Shown: one piece after another, positions 44,084 through 56,589 of the stretch
Layout of the letters: each line of letters starts with the position of its first letter
How positions within the stretch are numbered: the stretch's first letter is position 1
Assembly (NCBI RefSeq): GCF_900070355.1
Contig: NZ_LN849456.1
Span: forward strand, 2,894,881-2,958,880
Direction: 5' to 3'
Source: Devriesea agamarum
GTDB lineage: Bacteria; Actinomycetota; Actinomycetes; Actinomycetales; Dermabacteraceae
Length of the DNA: 64,000 nt
The notes under the pieces: generated by a model
The model's input: the letters and a program-made list of their open reading frames with translations, nothing else
What the model was told of the DNA's origin: nothing
Database searches by the model: none
Translations under genes and position numbers: made by a program

Positions 44084-45024
44084 GATGCGCTCACCGCTTC
44101 CGGGGCGGCCGGGGCTGCGGTTTTCACCGCTGCCTTTCGGTTTTTGTCTCGGACGAATTTGCGCATCAGCTTCATTCGTTTGGTGGACAGAGTCGGGTTG
44201 GTAATTTCGTCAAGGCCGAAGTTGATCATGGTGGTGGCGAAACCTACGAGTGCTAGGGCCATGCCTGGCGGGACGAACCACCACCACATGCCACGGAAGA
44301 GTGCGTTTTGGGTCATTGCCCAGTTAATCATCAGGCCCCAAGACGGTTGGGAGGGGTCACCGATGCCGAGGAAGGCGAGGGATGCCTGCATGTTGACCCC
44401 TGCTGCGATCAGCGTCAGGAACATCGGGGAGATGACGCCGAGCAGGTGTGGCATCACTTCGACCAGGATGATTCGCCACTGGGATTCACCGACGGTGCGC
44501 AGGGCGGTGGTGAAGTCTCGTCCGCGCAAGCTCATGGTCTGGGCTCGAATCATGCGAGCGCCGCCAGACCATTCGAGGCAGGCGATCACGATGGAGACCA
44601 GAAGCCAGTTACTGCTTTGGGTGGCAGCGGCGATGATGAACAGGATGGCGAAGGTCGGGATGGTGGTGAAGACCAGGATAAATCCGTTGAGGATACGATC
44701 CATGACTCCGCCGGCGAACCCGGCCCAGGCTCCGATGACCACGGTGAGGATGGTGCCGAGGATAGCGGAGGTGAGTCCGACGAAGATGGAGGTTTGGGTT
44801 CCGACCAGCATCCAAACCAATACGTCTTGTCCGGCGCTGGTGGTGCCGAGCCAGTGGTCTGTGTCCGGGGGGAGCCCGCCGATGGTGTTGTAGTCGATGT
44901 CGGCAGGGCTCATATTCAGAACATGGGTGGCAAAGGGTTGACCGGCGAACGCCACCAGAATGAACAGACCCATGATGCCGAGTCCGATTTGGACTTTACC
45001 AATGGAGAGGAATCGCTTCAGCAT
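44080..45024 (-). CDS. Oligopeptide-type ABC transporter permease (OppC-like)
   Basis: About 314 aa from the ATG at 45024, chosen because GGTGAGG stands 5-8 bases upstream and the longer frame overlaps the previous gene. Six hydrophobic segments. The N-terminal OppC-type segment LGTTSAGQDVLVWMLVGTQTSIFVGL and the EAA loop AQTMSLRGRDFTTALRTVGESQWRIILVEVMPHL are visible. It partners the OppB-like permease encoded just upstream. Confidence 0.92.
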   Translation of the reverse strand: MLKRFLSIGKVQIGLGIMGLFILVAFAGQPFATHVLNMSPADIDYNTIGGLPPDTDHWLGTTSAGQDVLVWMLVGTQTSIFVGLTSAILGTILTVVIGAWAGFAGGVMDRILNGFILVFTTIPTFAILFIIAAATQSSNWLLVSIVIACLEWSGGARMIRAQTMSLRGRDFTTALRTVGESQWRIILVEVMPHLLGVISPMFLTLIAAGVNMQASLAFLGIGDPSQPSWGLMINWAMTQNALFRGMWWWFVPPGMALALVGFATTMINFGLDEITNPTLSTKRMKLMRKFVRDKNRKAAVKTAAPAAPEAVSAS

Positions 45025-45031
45025 GGCAGCC

Positions 45032-46141
45032 TCACCGTGATTCTCGCGTGCGCGGGTCGAGGACGACGTAGACGGAGTCCGCAATGAAGTTGAAGAAGAG
45101 TGTCATGAAGATAAAGATCAGCATGATCCCCTGCATGACCGGGTAGTCGCGGGCCCCTTGCGCGCCCTGAAGTAGCGAGCCGATTCCGGGGTAGAAGAAC
45201 ACGGTTTCCGCGAGCACAACGGCGGTGAGGGAGCCGCCGATGCGCTGCGCGAGTCCGGTGAAGTTGGGTAGCAGAGCGTTGCGGGCTGCGTAGCGGTTGC
45301 GGATGCGGCTTTGGGTGAGCCCTTTTGCGCGGGCAAGCTGGACGTAGTCTTCGTTGACGGTTGTGATCATCATGTTGCGCATGCTGAACATCCAGCCGGC
45401 GAATCCGACGATGATCAACGTCGCAAAGGGCAGGACCGAGTGGTACAGCACGGAGCCGAGGAACGCGGGGTCGAAGAGGTTGATGGGTATCGAGTTGTCA
45501 TATGACCCTTGATTGGGGAACCAGCCGTTGTCGTAGGCGAAGAACCAGACGATCAGCAGGCCGAGCCAGAAGGCGGGGATGGAGGAGAAGAACATGGATG
45601 CCGGGGTGACGATGGCGTCGAGGCGGCGGCCTGGCCTCCACCCGAGTCGGGCCCCGAGATACGTTCCGATGATCCAGCCCAGGATGGTGGATGCGATCGC
45701 AAGATAGAAGGTCCAGGGGATGGCTTTGCCGATCAACTCCGTGACCGTGAGTGGGTAGTACTGAACGGATCGTCCCAGGTCAAAGTGCAGCAGTTGCCAG
45801 ATGTAGTCCCAAAACTGGAGCAGGATTGACCGGTCGGGATCGCCATATCGGGCTTTGATGAGCTGTAACTGATAGCCACTTGGCGGGGCGCCGGTCTTAG
45901 CCACGATGTCTCGGATCATCTGCGTGGCTGGGTCGCCGGGCATGAACCGCGGTAGGACGAAGTTCAATATGACAGCAGAGATTGCGACGATGATGTAGGT
46001 CACAAGCCTTTGGAATAGGAACCGTAGGCCGGCATGGCTGGCGCGGCCTTTGCGCCGCGGCGCGGTCTGTTCCGTCTGCCTGGGCACGTCGATGTTTGCC
46101 TCGGTGCGTTCGGTCTGCTGTAGCTCACCTGGACTGGTCAC
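45032..46141 (-). CDS. Oligopeptide-type ABC transporter permease (OppB-like)
   Basis: 369 aa, first gene of the operon. Six hydrophobic segments. N-terminal LVTYIIVAISAVILNFVLPRFMPGDPA is the OppB pattern, and the EAA loop is DYVQLARAKGLTQSRIRNRYAARNALLP. A hydrophilic N-tail of about 45 residues precedes helix 1. The promoter must lie in 46142-46480, a stretch that otherwise holds nothing I can name. Confidence 0.92.
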   Translation of the reverse strand: MTSPGELQQTERTEANIDVPRQTEQTAPRRKGRASHAGLRFLFQRLVTYIIVAISAVILNFVLPRFMPGDPATQMIRDIVAKTGAPPSGYQLQLIKARYGDPDRSILLQFWDYIWQLLHFDLGRSVQYYPLTVTELIGKAIPWTFYLAIASTILGWIIGTYLGARLGWRPGRRLDAIVTPASMFFSSIPAFWLGLLIVWFFAYDNGWFPNQGSYDNSIPINLFDPAFLGSVLYHSVLPFATLIIVGFAGWMFSMRNMMITTVNEDYVQLARAKGLTQSRIRNRYAARNALLPNFTGLAQRIGGSLTAVVLAETVFFYPGIGSLLQGAQGARDYPVMQGIMLIFIFMTLFFNFIADSVYVVLDPRTRESR

Positions 46142-46499
46142 TTCTGCTCACCTCCCTGTGGACATTGGGATGACGCGCTCGATTGGCTCTGCAGTGAAGC
46201 CGATCGCTCAGGGCGTCCTTTCCGGGTAGTTTAGCGCTTCAGTTGGTGGGACTTACGCCACCGGGCGACCCGAGACCAGATTGAAACATCGGATCTATAT
46301 TCAAGGTGGTTGTGACACGGATTGTCTGCACCCATGGCTCGCTAGGCGCTATGTCCGAGGTCAGGCGACTGTGTAGAAAAATTCTCGCGGTTCGGTCCAC
46401 ATATGTCTCATGGGGTTGGACATGGGTGGTCTGATGTCTACCGTGATGCTACTGTGACCATCGTCATTTATTGCTGATCCCGCTGTAGCAAAGGAGCTT
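46142..46499. other. Divergent intergenic region, ABC operon and GH18 gene
   Basis: About 360 bases that must carry both promoters. The SD AAAGGAG for the GH18 gene is at its right end. I saw no clear operator or RNA gene. Confidence 0.5.
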
Positions 46500-46505
46500 G
46501 TGGCT

Positions 46506-47516
46506 ATGAGCCCGTCCACGTCTGAATCCTCGCATTTCCGCCCCTCTCGCAGAGCGTTGATCGCCGGTGCATCCGGGGCGATTGCCGCGGCGATGGCCGG
46601 GGCTGGTCTCGCCATCGCAACCCCGCGCCCCACTCGCCCCGCCAATGCTGAGCTGCGTGCGGCTGCCGCCAGTCCCGCGAACGCCGCGGCTGCAAGCACT
46701 CTGAACATGGGCTATTTCCGCACCTGGGAAGACAAAGCGACCAACCCGGATATGCCTAACCGCATCGGAGAAATTCCCGCTGCCATCGACGTTGCGCTGG
46801 TGTTCCCGGACGGCACCCCTGACAACAGTGCTTTCTGGCCGACACTGAAAGACACCTACGTGCCGACATTGCACGGTCGCGGAACCAAGGTTGTGCAGAC
46901 CACCGGCATTAAAGCCCTGCTGGATGACAAGTTCGCCAACACCGACTCCGGGCACAAGTCGCTGGCCGATCACCTGATGGAAACCATCGTTCTTAAGAGC
47001 GGTCTCGACGGGTTGGACGTCGATATGGAGCAGGACCTCACCACCGCCCAGATCGATAAAGCTGCCGGAGTCTTCGGGGCTTTGTCTAAATATCTCGGCC
47101 CGAAGTCGGGTACCGGCAAATTCCTGCTCTATGACACGAACCGTGATGGCACGGAGCCCCTGTTCTCGCAGACGGCCTCGCTCTATGACTATGTCTTGGT
47201 GCAGTCATATGGACGGTCGGTGTCCTCGCTGCAAGGGACATGGGAGACCTATGCGCCGCGCATTGCGCCGTCTAAGTACCTCATCGGTTTCTCTTACTAC
47301 GAAGAAAACGGCACGCGGTGGAATGATGTCACGCTTCCGTTTGAGACGAGCCGAGCCGCGAAGTATGCCTCCTGGCAACCGACGGGCCTGAAGAAGGCGG
47401 GCATTTTCTCCTATGCGCTCGATCGTGACGGCATCGCTGAGGGTGACAACACCCTGCGCCACACCACCTATCCGTGGTCAAAGAAGCTGAAGGAGCGCAT
47501 GGTCGCTGCTCGCTAG
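46506..47516 (+). CDS. Exported GH18 endo-beta-N-acetylglucosaminidase-like protein
   Basis: 336 aa. A Tat-type signal (SRRALIAGASGAIAAAMAGAGLA, RR motif, then AxA near 38) directs export. The mature part is a GH18 barrel with NMGYFRTWEDKATNP at strand 1 and the catalytic DxxDxDxE motif as LDGLDVDMEQ (about 172-181), so the acid Glu is present. FLLYDTNRDG, YVLVQSYGRS and YLIGFSYYEENG resemble EndoH/EndoF/EndoS-type enzymes that cut N-glycans rather than chitin. ATG 46506 is preferred; a GTG at 46500 is too close to the SD. No binding module. It is flanked by unrelated genes, and its substrate is inferred. Confidence 0.82.
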   Translation: MSPSTSESSHFRPSRRALIAGASGAIAAAMAGAGLAIATPRPTRPANAELRAAAASPANAAAASTLNMGYFRTWEDKATNPDMPNRIGEIPAAIDVALVFPDGTPDNSAFWPTLKDTYVPTLHGRGTKVVQTTGIKALLDDKFANTDSGHKSLADHLMETIVLKSGLDGLDVDMEQDLTTAQIDKAAGVFGALSKYLGPKSGTGKFLLYDTNRDGTEPLFSQTASLYDYVLVQSYGRSVSSLQGTWETYAPRIAPSKYLIGFSYYEENGTRWNDVTLPFETSRAAKYASWQPTGLKKAGIFSYALDRDGIAEGDNTLRHTTYPWSKKLKERMVAAR

Positions 47517-47562
47517 GCGGCCTTGGATCCCCTCGCAGTGGCCCGGATCGCCCCGCGGCGGC

Positions 47563-47670
47563 GTTAGATCGGCTCGGGTTGGCTGGGCGGTGGTGTCAGA
47601 TTGGCCCGAGTTGGCGTTAGGTCGGTTTGGGTTGATTGGATGGCGGTGTCAGATCGGCCCGCAGCGGCCG
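47563..47670 (+). repeat. Degenerate repeats before argC
   Basis: GTTAGATCGGCTCGGGTTGG at 47563 recurs as GTCAGATTGGCCCGAGTTGG (47594), GTTAGGTCGGTTTGGGTTGA (47616) and a decayed copy near 47649. A higher-order period of 53 bases is visible (47563 to 47616). It fills the GH18-argC gap; no gene. Confidence 0.7.
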
Positions 47671-47737
47671 GGGCCAGGTAGACGGCGATAGGTCGGCGCG
47701 CCCCGCGCAGGCGTCGAGCGGGCAGGGTGCTCATATT

Positions 47738-47779
47738 AGGGCGGTTGACCGAGGAGTGAACACCTCGGTCAACCGCCCT
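47738..47779. promoter_or_regulatory. Perfect 17-bp inverted repeat at the argC promoter
   Basis: AGGGCGGTTGACCGAGG and its exact complement CCTCGGTCAACCGCCCT flank an 8-base loop AGTGAACA. The right arm covers where the -35 of the argC promoter should be (10 bases before the -10). No T-run follows, so it is not a standard terminator; an operator or cruciform is possible. Confidence 0.75.
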
Positions 47780-47789
47780 GCATCGTCTG

Positions 47790-47802
47790 TATACTCTTGC
47801 GA
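47790..47802 (+). promoter_or_regulatory. argC -10 element, probably leaderless start
   Basis: TATACT at 47790-47795 is a near-perfect -10, and the GTG start codon begins 8 bases after its end (7 between). No Shine-Dalgarno fits. The mRNA probably begins at the GTG. Confidence 0.6.
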
Positions 47803-48867
47803 GTGAATGAAAATAAATACACCATCGGCGTGGTCGGGGCGTCCGGCTATGCGGGCGGAGAGGTGCTCAGACTGCTGCTCGGGCATCCCCACTTCCACCT
47901 CGATGCATTGATCGCGCATTCACGAGCCGGGCAAAACCTGGCCGCGGTCCACCCCCACCTCGCGCCCTGGGGTGAGCGCATCCTTGAACCGTTACACACC
48001 GACCGGCTCGCCGAGCTCGACGTGATCGTGCTCGCACTGCCACACGGGGCTTCCGCGCCGATCATCCAAGACCTTCGCCAACGCGAAAGCCACGCACTGA
48101 TCGTGGACTGTGGAGCGGACTTCCGTCTGCGCGACGCCGACCAGTGGCGACGCTATTACGGCACCGAGCATGCGGGAACCTTCCCCTACGGACTGCCTGA
48201 ACTGATCCATCACGATGGAACCCGGCAGCGTGATCTGCTACGCGGAGCACGCAGTATCGCCGTGCCTGGCTGCAATGTCACCGCTCTCACCCTCGCGCTC
48301 GCCCCGTTGGTTAGGGCTCAGGCCATCGACCCCCAACACCTGGTGGCCGCCCTAGCCGTGGGTTACTCCGGCGCGGGCAAGAAAGCCGCTGACCACCTCC
48401 TCGCAGCCGAGGGGCTGGGCGGAGCCACCCCGTATGCCGTGGGCGGCACCCACCGCCACATCCCGGAGATTCTCCAAAACCTTGCGTGTGCGGGAGCCCA
48501 TGACGCCCACATCACCATGACCCCCATCCTGGTCCCGATGTCCCGCGGAATCCTAGCGACCGTGACCGCACAGCTGATCGACGGCTACCGAGAGGCAGAC
48601 CTGCGGGAGCTGATGCATGAGGCCTACGCCGACGAACCGTTCGTGCATCTGCTGCCACCAGGTATATGGCCAACCACCAAAGCGGTGCAAGGAAGTAACA
48701 ACGCGCAGCTCAACCTGGTGTGTGATCAACGCAGTGGAACCGTCACGGTGCTCTCAGCAATCGACAATCTGGTGAAAGGGACCGCCGGTCAAGCCCTGCA
48801 AGCTATCCACCTTGCGCTTGGACTCGACGAAACCTGCCACCTCCCGCGCGCGGGCCTTGCCCCCTGA
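47803..48867 (+). CDS. argC: N-acetyl-gamma-glutamyl-phosphate reductase
   Basis: NADPH-dependent reductase, third step of arginine synthesis. NAD fold GVVGASGYAGGEVLRLLLGHP, catalytic Cys in VPGCNVTALTLAL (Cys about 157), ADFRLRD, and the GTHRHIPEI motif. GTG 47803 is chosen over TTG 47797 because of the -10 spacing and the conserved start. 354 aa is normal. It heads argCJBD, with a 19-base gap to argJ. Confidence 0.95.
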   Translation: MNENKYTIGVVGASGYAGGEVLRLLLGHPHFHLDALIAHSRAGQNLAAVHPHLAPWGERILEPLHTDRLAELDVIVLALPHGASAPIIQDLRQRESHALIVDCGADFRLRDADQWRRYYGTEHAGTFPYGLPELIHHDGTRQRDLLRGARSIAVPGCNVTALTLALAPLVRAQAIDPQHLVAALAVGYSGAGKKAADHLLAAEGLGGATPYAVGGTHRHIPEILQNLACAGAHDAHITMTPILVPMSRGILATVTAQLIDGYREADLRELMHEAYADEPFVHLLPPGIWPTTKAVQGSNNAQLNLVCDQRSGTVTVLSAIDNLVKGTAGQALQAIHLALGLDETCHLPRAGLAP

Positions 48868-48886
48868 GCGAAAGGAACCTACCCCC

Positions 48887-50056
48887 ATGAGTGTCACCAG
48901 CCCCCCAGGATTTCTCGCCGCAGGCCTATCGTGTGGTCTGAAGAAAAATGCAGCCCCAGACCTGGCCCTGGTCGTGAACGAAGGCCCCAGCGATGTTGCC
49001 GTCGGGGTCTTTACCCGCAACCGCATCCAGGCGGCCCCAGTGCTGTGGTCGCGCGAAGCTGTCGCCGACCGCCGGGCCCGAGCTGTCGTCCTCAACTCCG
49101 GCGGAGCCAATGCCTGCACTGGCTCAGATGGTTTCCTCGACACTCATCGCACCGCCGAACGAGCCGCTGACTTACTTGGACTATCCGCCCAGGACGTTCT
49201 GGTCTGCTCCACCGGGTTAATCGGAGAGCGCTTAGACGTGTCCGCTTTGATGAACGGGCTGGATCAGGCTGTCGCTGCCCTATCGGCCACCGAACAGGCT
49301 GGCGACGATGCGGCGCGGGCCATCATGACCACGGATACGGTGCATAAGAGTGTCGTTGCGCAGACCGCCGACGGCATCACCATCGGCGGTATGGCTAAGG
49401 GAGCGGGCATGCTGGCTCCTCAGCTTGCCACCATGCTGGTGGTTGTGACCACCGACGCGGTGATCGACGCCGAGCTTGCGGATCGTTTGCTTCGCCGTGC
49501 CGTTCGCACCACATTTAACCGAGTTGATTCCGACGCCTGCATGTCCACCAATGACACCGTCATCTTGATGGCGTCAGGGTCGTCGGGCGTCGTCCCTCAG
49601 GAAGAGGACTTCGCGGCCGCCCTGCACACGGTGTGTTCGGCTTTAGCTCGTGCGCTGGTTGCAGATGCGGAGGGCGCCAGTCACGACGTGAGAGTACGCG
49701 TGACCTCAGCGTCCTCAGAGGCCGCGGCTGAGGCGGTGGCACGAGAAGTCGCTCGGTCAAACCTGGTGAAAGCCGCAATTTTCGGTAACGACCCGAACTG
49801 GGGTCGCATTATCTCGGCGGTTGGATGTGTGCCCGAAGAGATCGCGCCGTACGATCCGGCGGCTATCTCGGTCGCTGTAAACGGCATTGAGGTGTGCCAG
49901 GGAGGAGCGGCCTATCGGGATCGTTCCCTGGTCGATATGACCCTGCGCGAGACCCACATCGACATCGATCTCGGTGCCGGCTGTGCCAGCGCGGACATCT
50001 GGACCAACGATCTCACCCACGCGTACGTCGAAGAGAACAGTGCCTATTCCTCATGA
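48887..50056 (+). CDS. argJ: Bifunctional ornithine acetyltransferase / N-acetylglutamate synthase
   Basis: Recycles the acetyl group between acetylornithine and glutamate. The proprotein cuts itself at the Thr of [14 protein letters not shown] (Thr about 182), the new N-terminal nucleophile. Other motifs: [12 protein letters not shown] at the start, [13 protein letters not shown] (oxyanion), [17 protein letters not shown], and [18 protein letters not shown] 48887 has AAAGGAA upstream. The stop overlaps argB (ATGA). Confidence 0.96.
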   Translation: MSVTSPPGFLAAGLSCGLKKNAAPDLALVVNEGPSDVAVGVFTRNRIQAAPVLWSREAVADRRARAVVLNSGGANACTGSDGFLDTHRTAERAADLLGLSAQDVLVCSTGLIGERLDVSALMNGLDQAVAALSATEQAGDDAARAIMTTDTVHKSVVAQTADGITIGGMAKGAGMLAPQLATMLVVVTTDAVIDAELADRLLRRAVRTTFNRVDSDACMSTNDTVILMASGSSGVVPQEEDFAAALHTVCSALARALVADAEGASHDVRVRVTSASSEAAAEAVAREVARSNLVKAAIFGNDPNWGRIISAVGCVPEEIAPYDPAAISVAVNGIEVCQGGAAYRDRSLVDMTLRETHIDIDLGAGCASADIWTNDLTHAYVEENSAYSS

Positions 50057-51081
50057 CTGATGACCATCCCACCACCTCACTATCGTCCGCCCAGGCTCCA
50101 AGCTCACAGTCTCTACGCGGTTTAGATGAGGACACCCTGCGGCGGGCTGCTGCTGATCGCCCACGTGCGCTGCCGGATAACACCCGAGAACAGGCCCGGA
50201 TCAAATCCGAGGTTCTGCTCGAGGCTTTGCCGTGGATTCAGCGTTATTCCGGGGCAATTGTGGTCGTGAAATATGGTGGCCACGCCATGGTTGACGACGA
50301 TCTCAAACGAGCCTTTGCCGCCGACATGGTGTTTATGCGCCAGGTGGGGTTGCGTCCGGTGGTCGTCCATGGAGGAGGTCCGCAGATTACCTCCATGCTG
50401 AAGCGGGTAGGCCTGGATAGTCAGTTCCGCGGTGGTCTGCGCGTGACCACCGACGAGACCATGGAAATTGTGCGAATGGTGCTGATGGGGCAGGTCGGCC
50501 GCGAGCTGGTTGGGTTGATTAATGCCCACGGGCCCTATGCGCTCGGCATGTCGGGTGAAGACGCGCAGTTGCTGAGCGCTCGCCGGACAGGTGCCGTGAT
50601 CGACGGTGATGAGGTGGACATCGGCCTGGTGGGTGAGGTGGTGGATGTTAACTGCGCTGCGCTGATGGACGTTTTAGATGCCGGACGGATTCCGGTGGTG
50701 TCCTCTATTGCCCCGGAGGTCGATGAGCGTGGAGTTCCCCAGGGCCCAGTGCTCAACGTCAACGCTGATACCGCGGCTGCGGGGCTCGCGAAGGCTTTGC
50801 AGGCTGAAAAACTTCTCATCCTGACCGACGTGGAGGGGCTGTATGCCAAGTGGCCCGATCCGTCATCGTTGATCCCGGAGATTACCGTGAGCGAGTTGCG
50901 AGCGCTGCTTCCGACGCTCACCGAGGGCATGATCCCCAAAATGACCGCGCTGCTGAACGCGGTGGAATCGGGTGTGCGTACAGCCGCAGCGATTGACGGA
51001 CGGATACCGCATGCGGTGCTTTTGGAAATTTTCACATCGCATGGGATCGGCACCATGGTGAAAGGAGACGATTATGTCTGA
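50053..51081 (+). CDS. argB: Acetylglutamate kinase
   Basis: Amino acid kinase family, second step of arginine synthesis. About 50 non-conserved residues lead to [54 protein letters not shown] (quoted only for orientation in parts: VKYGGHAM and VVHGGGPQI). Further motifs are [21 protein letters not shown] and [13 protein letters not shown]. The ATG overlaps the argJ stop; a longer upstream frame lies inside argJ. 342 aa is longer than the usual 290-300 because of the N-terminal extension. The stop overlaps argD by 8 bases. Confidence 0.95.
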   Translation: MTDDHPTTSLSSAQAPSSQSLRGLDEDTLRRAAADRPRALPDNTREQARIKSEVLLEALPWIQRYSGAIVVVKYGGHAMVDDDLKRAFAADMVFMRQVGLRPVVVHGGGPQITSMLKRVGLDSQFRGGLRVTTDETMEIVRMVLMGQVGRELVGLINAHGPYALGMSGEDAQLLSARRTGAVIDGDEVDIGLVGEVVDVNCAALMDVLDAGRIPVVSSIAPEVDERGVPQGPVLNVNADTAAAGLAKALQAEKLLILTDVEGLYAKWPDPSSLIPEITVSELRALLPTLTEGMIPKMTALLNAVESGVRTAAAIDGRIPHAVLLEIFTSHGIGTMVKGDDYV

Positions 51082-52459
51082 TAGTGCGACCATGCCTGAC
51101 GGTATGACTGTGCCTGATGGCGCGACGATGCCTGGTGGCGCGACGATGCCTGGTGACGCGATGACCGACCACCACACTGGGCCCGAACAGGAAGCGAATA
51201 TGCAGGTGAGCGCTCGGATGCCTGGCGATGGAGATGCTGAGCTGTCGCTGCGCGCACGCTATCAGCGTTCTCTGCTGGGCGTGTTCGGAACCCCGCAGCG
51301 GGTTCTAGTCAAGGGACAGGGTTGTTATCTATGGGACGAGGACGGAGCGCGATACCTGGACCTGCTCGGCGGTATCGCTGTGAACTGTCTTGGGCATGCG
51401 CATCCCGCATTTGTGTCCGCATTGACGGCGCAGGCCGAAACGCTCGGGCACATCTCTAACTTCTTCACCAGTGTTCTGCACATTGAGCTTGCGGAGACCT
51501 TACTTGACCTGGCGCAGGCTCCTGCTGACTCTGGGGTGTTCCTATGTAACTCCGGGACTGAAGCTAATGAGGCGGCGTTTAAGATGGCTCGGCGCACCGG
51601 TCGCTCCCGGATGGTGGCGCTGACCGGGTCTTTTCACGGGCGCACGATGGGTGCTCTTGCCCTGACTCATAACCCGGGGTATCGGGCTCCGTTTGAGCCG
51701 TTGCCGGGTGATGTCGTCTTTGTTGAGCCTGGCGACGTCGATACGCTAGAGCGGGAACTTCGCGGTGGGAACGTCGCTGCCTTCATGGTGGAGCCCATTC
51801 AGGGGGAAGCAGGAGTGCGTCCGCTGAGTGATGAGTATCTGCGCGCTGCTCGCGACCTCACCTCTCGGTACGGCACCTTGTTGATCGTCGACGAAATCCA
51901 GACCGGGATGGGACGCAGTGGCGAGTGGTTTGCTCATTCGTCCGCGAGGATTACCCCCGACATTATGACGCTGGCTAAAGGGCTCGGGGGTGGGTTTCCG
52001 ATCGGCGCGGTGATTGCCTTTGGGACGGCGGTTAAAGGCCTCCTCAGTCCGGGCCAGCATGGCACCACGTTCGGGGGCAATCCGCTCGCTGCGGCTGCTG
52101 CGCTCGCCGTGATCGACACCATTCGGCGGGATGGTTTGCTCGCTCAGGTGCGGGAACGGGGGCAGCGTCTTACTCGCGGTATTCGTGATCTGGAGCATCC
52201 GTTGCTCGACGATGTGCGGGGGCGTGGGCTTTTGCTGGGCATTGGGCTGACCACGCCGGTTGCGCAAGCCGTCGCGGCGGCGTTGCTGGATAAAGGGGTG
52301 GTGGTCAACGCCCCGAATCCCACGACGATTCGGCTCGCTCCGGCGTATGTGCTCACAGATGCTGACGTGGATGAGTTCATCGGGCGGTTCGGTCAGGTCC
52401 TTCATGAGGTTGAGGTGCTTCATGAGGTTGCTGCGAGCACCCGGGCCGCAGGCTCATGA
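51074..52459 (+). CDS. argD: Acetylornithine aminotransferase, N-terminal repeat extension
   Basis: PLP class III aminotransferase, fourth step of arginine synthesis. The conserved core starts only near residue 58 ([20 protein letters not shown]). [32 protein letters not shown] and the PLP lysine in [14 protein letters not shown] (Lys about 302) are intact, as is [13 protein letters not shown]. The first 55 residues are unusual: a hexapeptide array encoded by 18-bp units. The ATG overlaps the argB end; an internal start (ATG at 51200, AACAGGAAG upstream) could give the normal-length protein. A start further in would remove the array. Confidence 0.94.
   Translation: MSDSATMPDGMTVPDGATMPGGATMPGDAMTDHHTGPEQEANMQVSARMPGDGDAELSLRARYQRSLLGVFGTPQRVLVKGQGCYLWDEDGARYLDLLGGIAVNCLGHAHPAFVSALTAQAETLGHISNFFTSVLHIELAETLLDLAQAPADSGVFLCNSGTEANEAAFKMARRTGRSRMVALTGSFHGRTMGALALTHNPGYRAPFEPLPGDVVFVEPGDVDTLERELRGGNVAAFMVEPIQGEAGVRPLSDEYLRAARDLTSRYGTLLIVDEIQTGMGRSGEWFAHSSARITPDIMTLAKGLGGGFPIGAVIAFGTAVKGLLSPGQHGTTFGGNPLAAAAALAVIDTIRRDGLLAQVRERGQRLTRGIRDLEHPLLDDVRGRGLLLGIGLTTPVAQAVAAALLDKGVVVNAPNPTTIRLAPAYVLTDADVDEFIGRFGQVLHEVEVLHEVAASTRAAGS
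51083..51154 (+). repeat. 18-bp x 4 in-frame array at the argD start
   Basis: GGCGCGACGATGCCTGGT is present twice in perfect tandem (51119 and 51137), preceded by two decayed copies at 51083 and 51101. It encodes [18 protein letters not shown] and GATMPG (two units are identical). Confidence 0.9.
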
Positions 52460-52583
52460 GCATGGTAGTAGTGCGGGCCAAAGGTATGGGCACGTCGCCT
52501 CGCGCTCTGCCGTGTGCAGCCATTGACCGAGGAGTGGACGGGTGATGGGTCCATACGTGTGGCGCCTCTACCCAACCCCTATT

Positions 52584-52611
52584 CGCATCATTATGCGTTC
52601 GGGTGTATATT
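52584..52611 (+). promoter_or_regulatory. Candidate ARG box and -10 of argR
   Basis: CGCAT-CATT-ATGCG (52584-52597) is a palindrome with the GCATNNNNATGC core reminiscent of ARG boxes. It stands 8 bases before TATATT (52606-52611), a -10 candidate. This suggests that ArgR represses its own gene. Confidence 0.5.
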
Positions 52612-52633
52612 CTAAATATTGGAGGCTGTGCTC

Positions 52634-53356
52634 GTGAATACGCAGGTAGCGCCTTCAGCTTCACACGTTCAGGGAAGGGAAGCAGCCGTGAGTTCACTCG
52701 TGAATTCCAAGATCTCGCGTCAACGACGCATTGTCGAGCTGCTTACCCGTCAGGAAGTTGCGTCCCAATCGGCGCTTGCCGCTCTGCTGGCCGCCGACGG
52801 ACTGAACGTCACCCAAGCCACGCTATCCCGCGACCTGGTCGAACTTCAGGCCGAAAAAGTCAGAGGTTCATCGGGAACATTGGTGTACACCGTGCCACCG
52901 GAGGGTGGCGAGAGATCGGTGGGTCGCTCCGGATTTTCCCAGGTGGAGCACCTCGCTGCACGTCTCTCCCGGCTCTGCGAAGAGCTGTTGGTGAGCGCTG
53001 AGGCTAGCGGCAATTTGGTGGTGCTCCGCACTCCGCCCGGTGCAGCGCAGTTCCTCGCCTCCGCCCTGGATCACTCGGTGCTTCCCGGGGTCCTCGGTAC
53101 TATCGCCGGTGACGACACCATTTTGGCAATCACTAAAGCTCCTGACGGGGGACAGGAGCTGGCTAGCCGTTTGATGGCGCTCGCCCAGGGAGCAGAATGT
53201 GACCGCCACAATGGGGGGCAATGCAGCGGTCACGACGAACCGCGTGGCGATAAGACCTTCGATGACAGTTACGCTCCACAAGAGCGTCCGGTCCTCAGCA
53301 AGCAGCTGGAAGCGGCAGACCCCGCCCGGCAGCCGGCCGGCCGACGACGAGTGTAA
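52634..53356 (+). CDS. argR: Arginine repressor ArgR
   Basis: Arginine-dependent hexameric repressor of the arg genes. The N-terminal winged helix ([52 protein letters not shown], seen in parts as SQSALAALL and TQATLSRDL) and the C-terminal oligomerisation/arginine domain ([35 protein letters not shown]) are intact. The GTG at 52634 has GGAGG 8 bases upstream; GTG 52688 is an alternative. About 55 extra residues follow the usual end (after LMALAQG), rich in Asp, Arg and Gly. It is set apart from argD by 174 bases. Confidence 0.93.
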   Translation: MNTQVAPSASHVQGREAAVSSLVNSKISRQRRIVELLTRQEVASQSALAALLAADGLNVTQATLSRDLVELQAEKVRGSSGTLVYTVPPEGGERSVGRSGFSQVEHLAARLSRLCEELLVSAEASGNLVVLRTPPGAAQFLASALDHSVLPGVLGTIAGDDTILAITKAPDGGQELASRLMALAQGAECDRHNGGQCSGHDEPRGDKTFDDSYAPQERPVLSKQLEAADPARQPAGRRRV

Positions 53357-53633
53357 AGCTCTGCCCCAGCCTTCATGGCGGACATTTAGACACGGTGACC
53401 ACTCACCATCGTATTCACCGCTGGTCTGCGTCCATGGGCAGAGCGCTCGGCTATTTCTCATACAGCACCGTCGCTTCCTATTTCCTATTCCGCGATCCCT
53501 TCATGTGCTTTTTGTTTCCTTTCCCTGTTCGTATCCGATTTCTATTTCCATCCTCATAGACGCCGCGCTCTTACCTGCGACGATGCATTCCCAGGGTTGT
53601 TAGCGTCCACAATTCTTCATTAAAGGAGTCACC
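53357..53633 (+). other. argR-argG gap with pyrimidine-rich tract
   Basis: 277 bases. From about 53463 to 53566 the top strand is strongly C/T-rich (for example TTCCTATTTCCTATTCC). The argG SD AAAGGAG is at the right end. No gene; a promoter for argG is expected here. Confidence 0.5.
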
Positions 53634-56473
<2,840 letters not shown>

Positions 56474-56589
56474 GCACGGCCTTCCAATCTAATTCGTCAA
56501 TTGACGGCAGACTCGGCACAATTGTGGTTGGCACAAGAATTGGGCACTAAGCCATTTTTGAGGGCCCATGACGAAAGTGGGAGAACATC

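Noticed and set aside
47738..47779. Simple Rho-independent terminator of the GH18 gene
   Set aside because: No T-run follows either arm, it lies about 220 bases after the GH18 stop, and it overlaps the argC promoter. Kept as a regulatory candidate instead.
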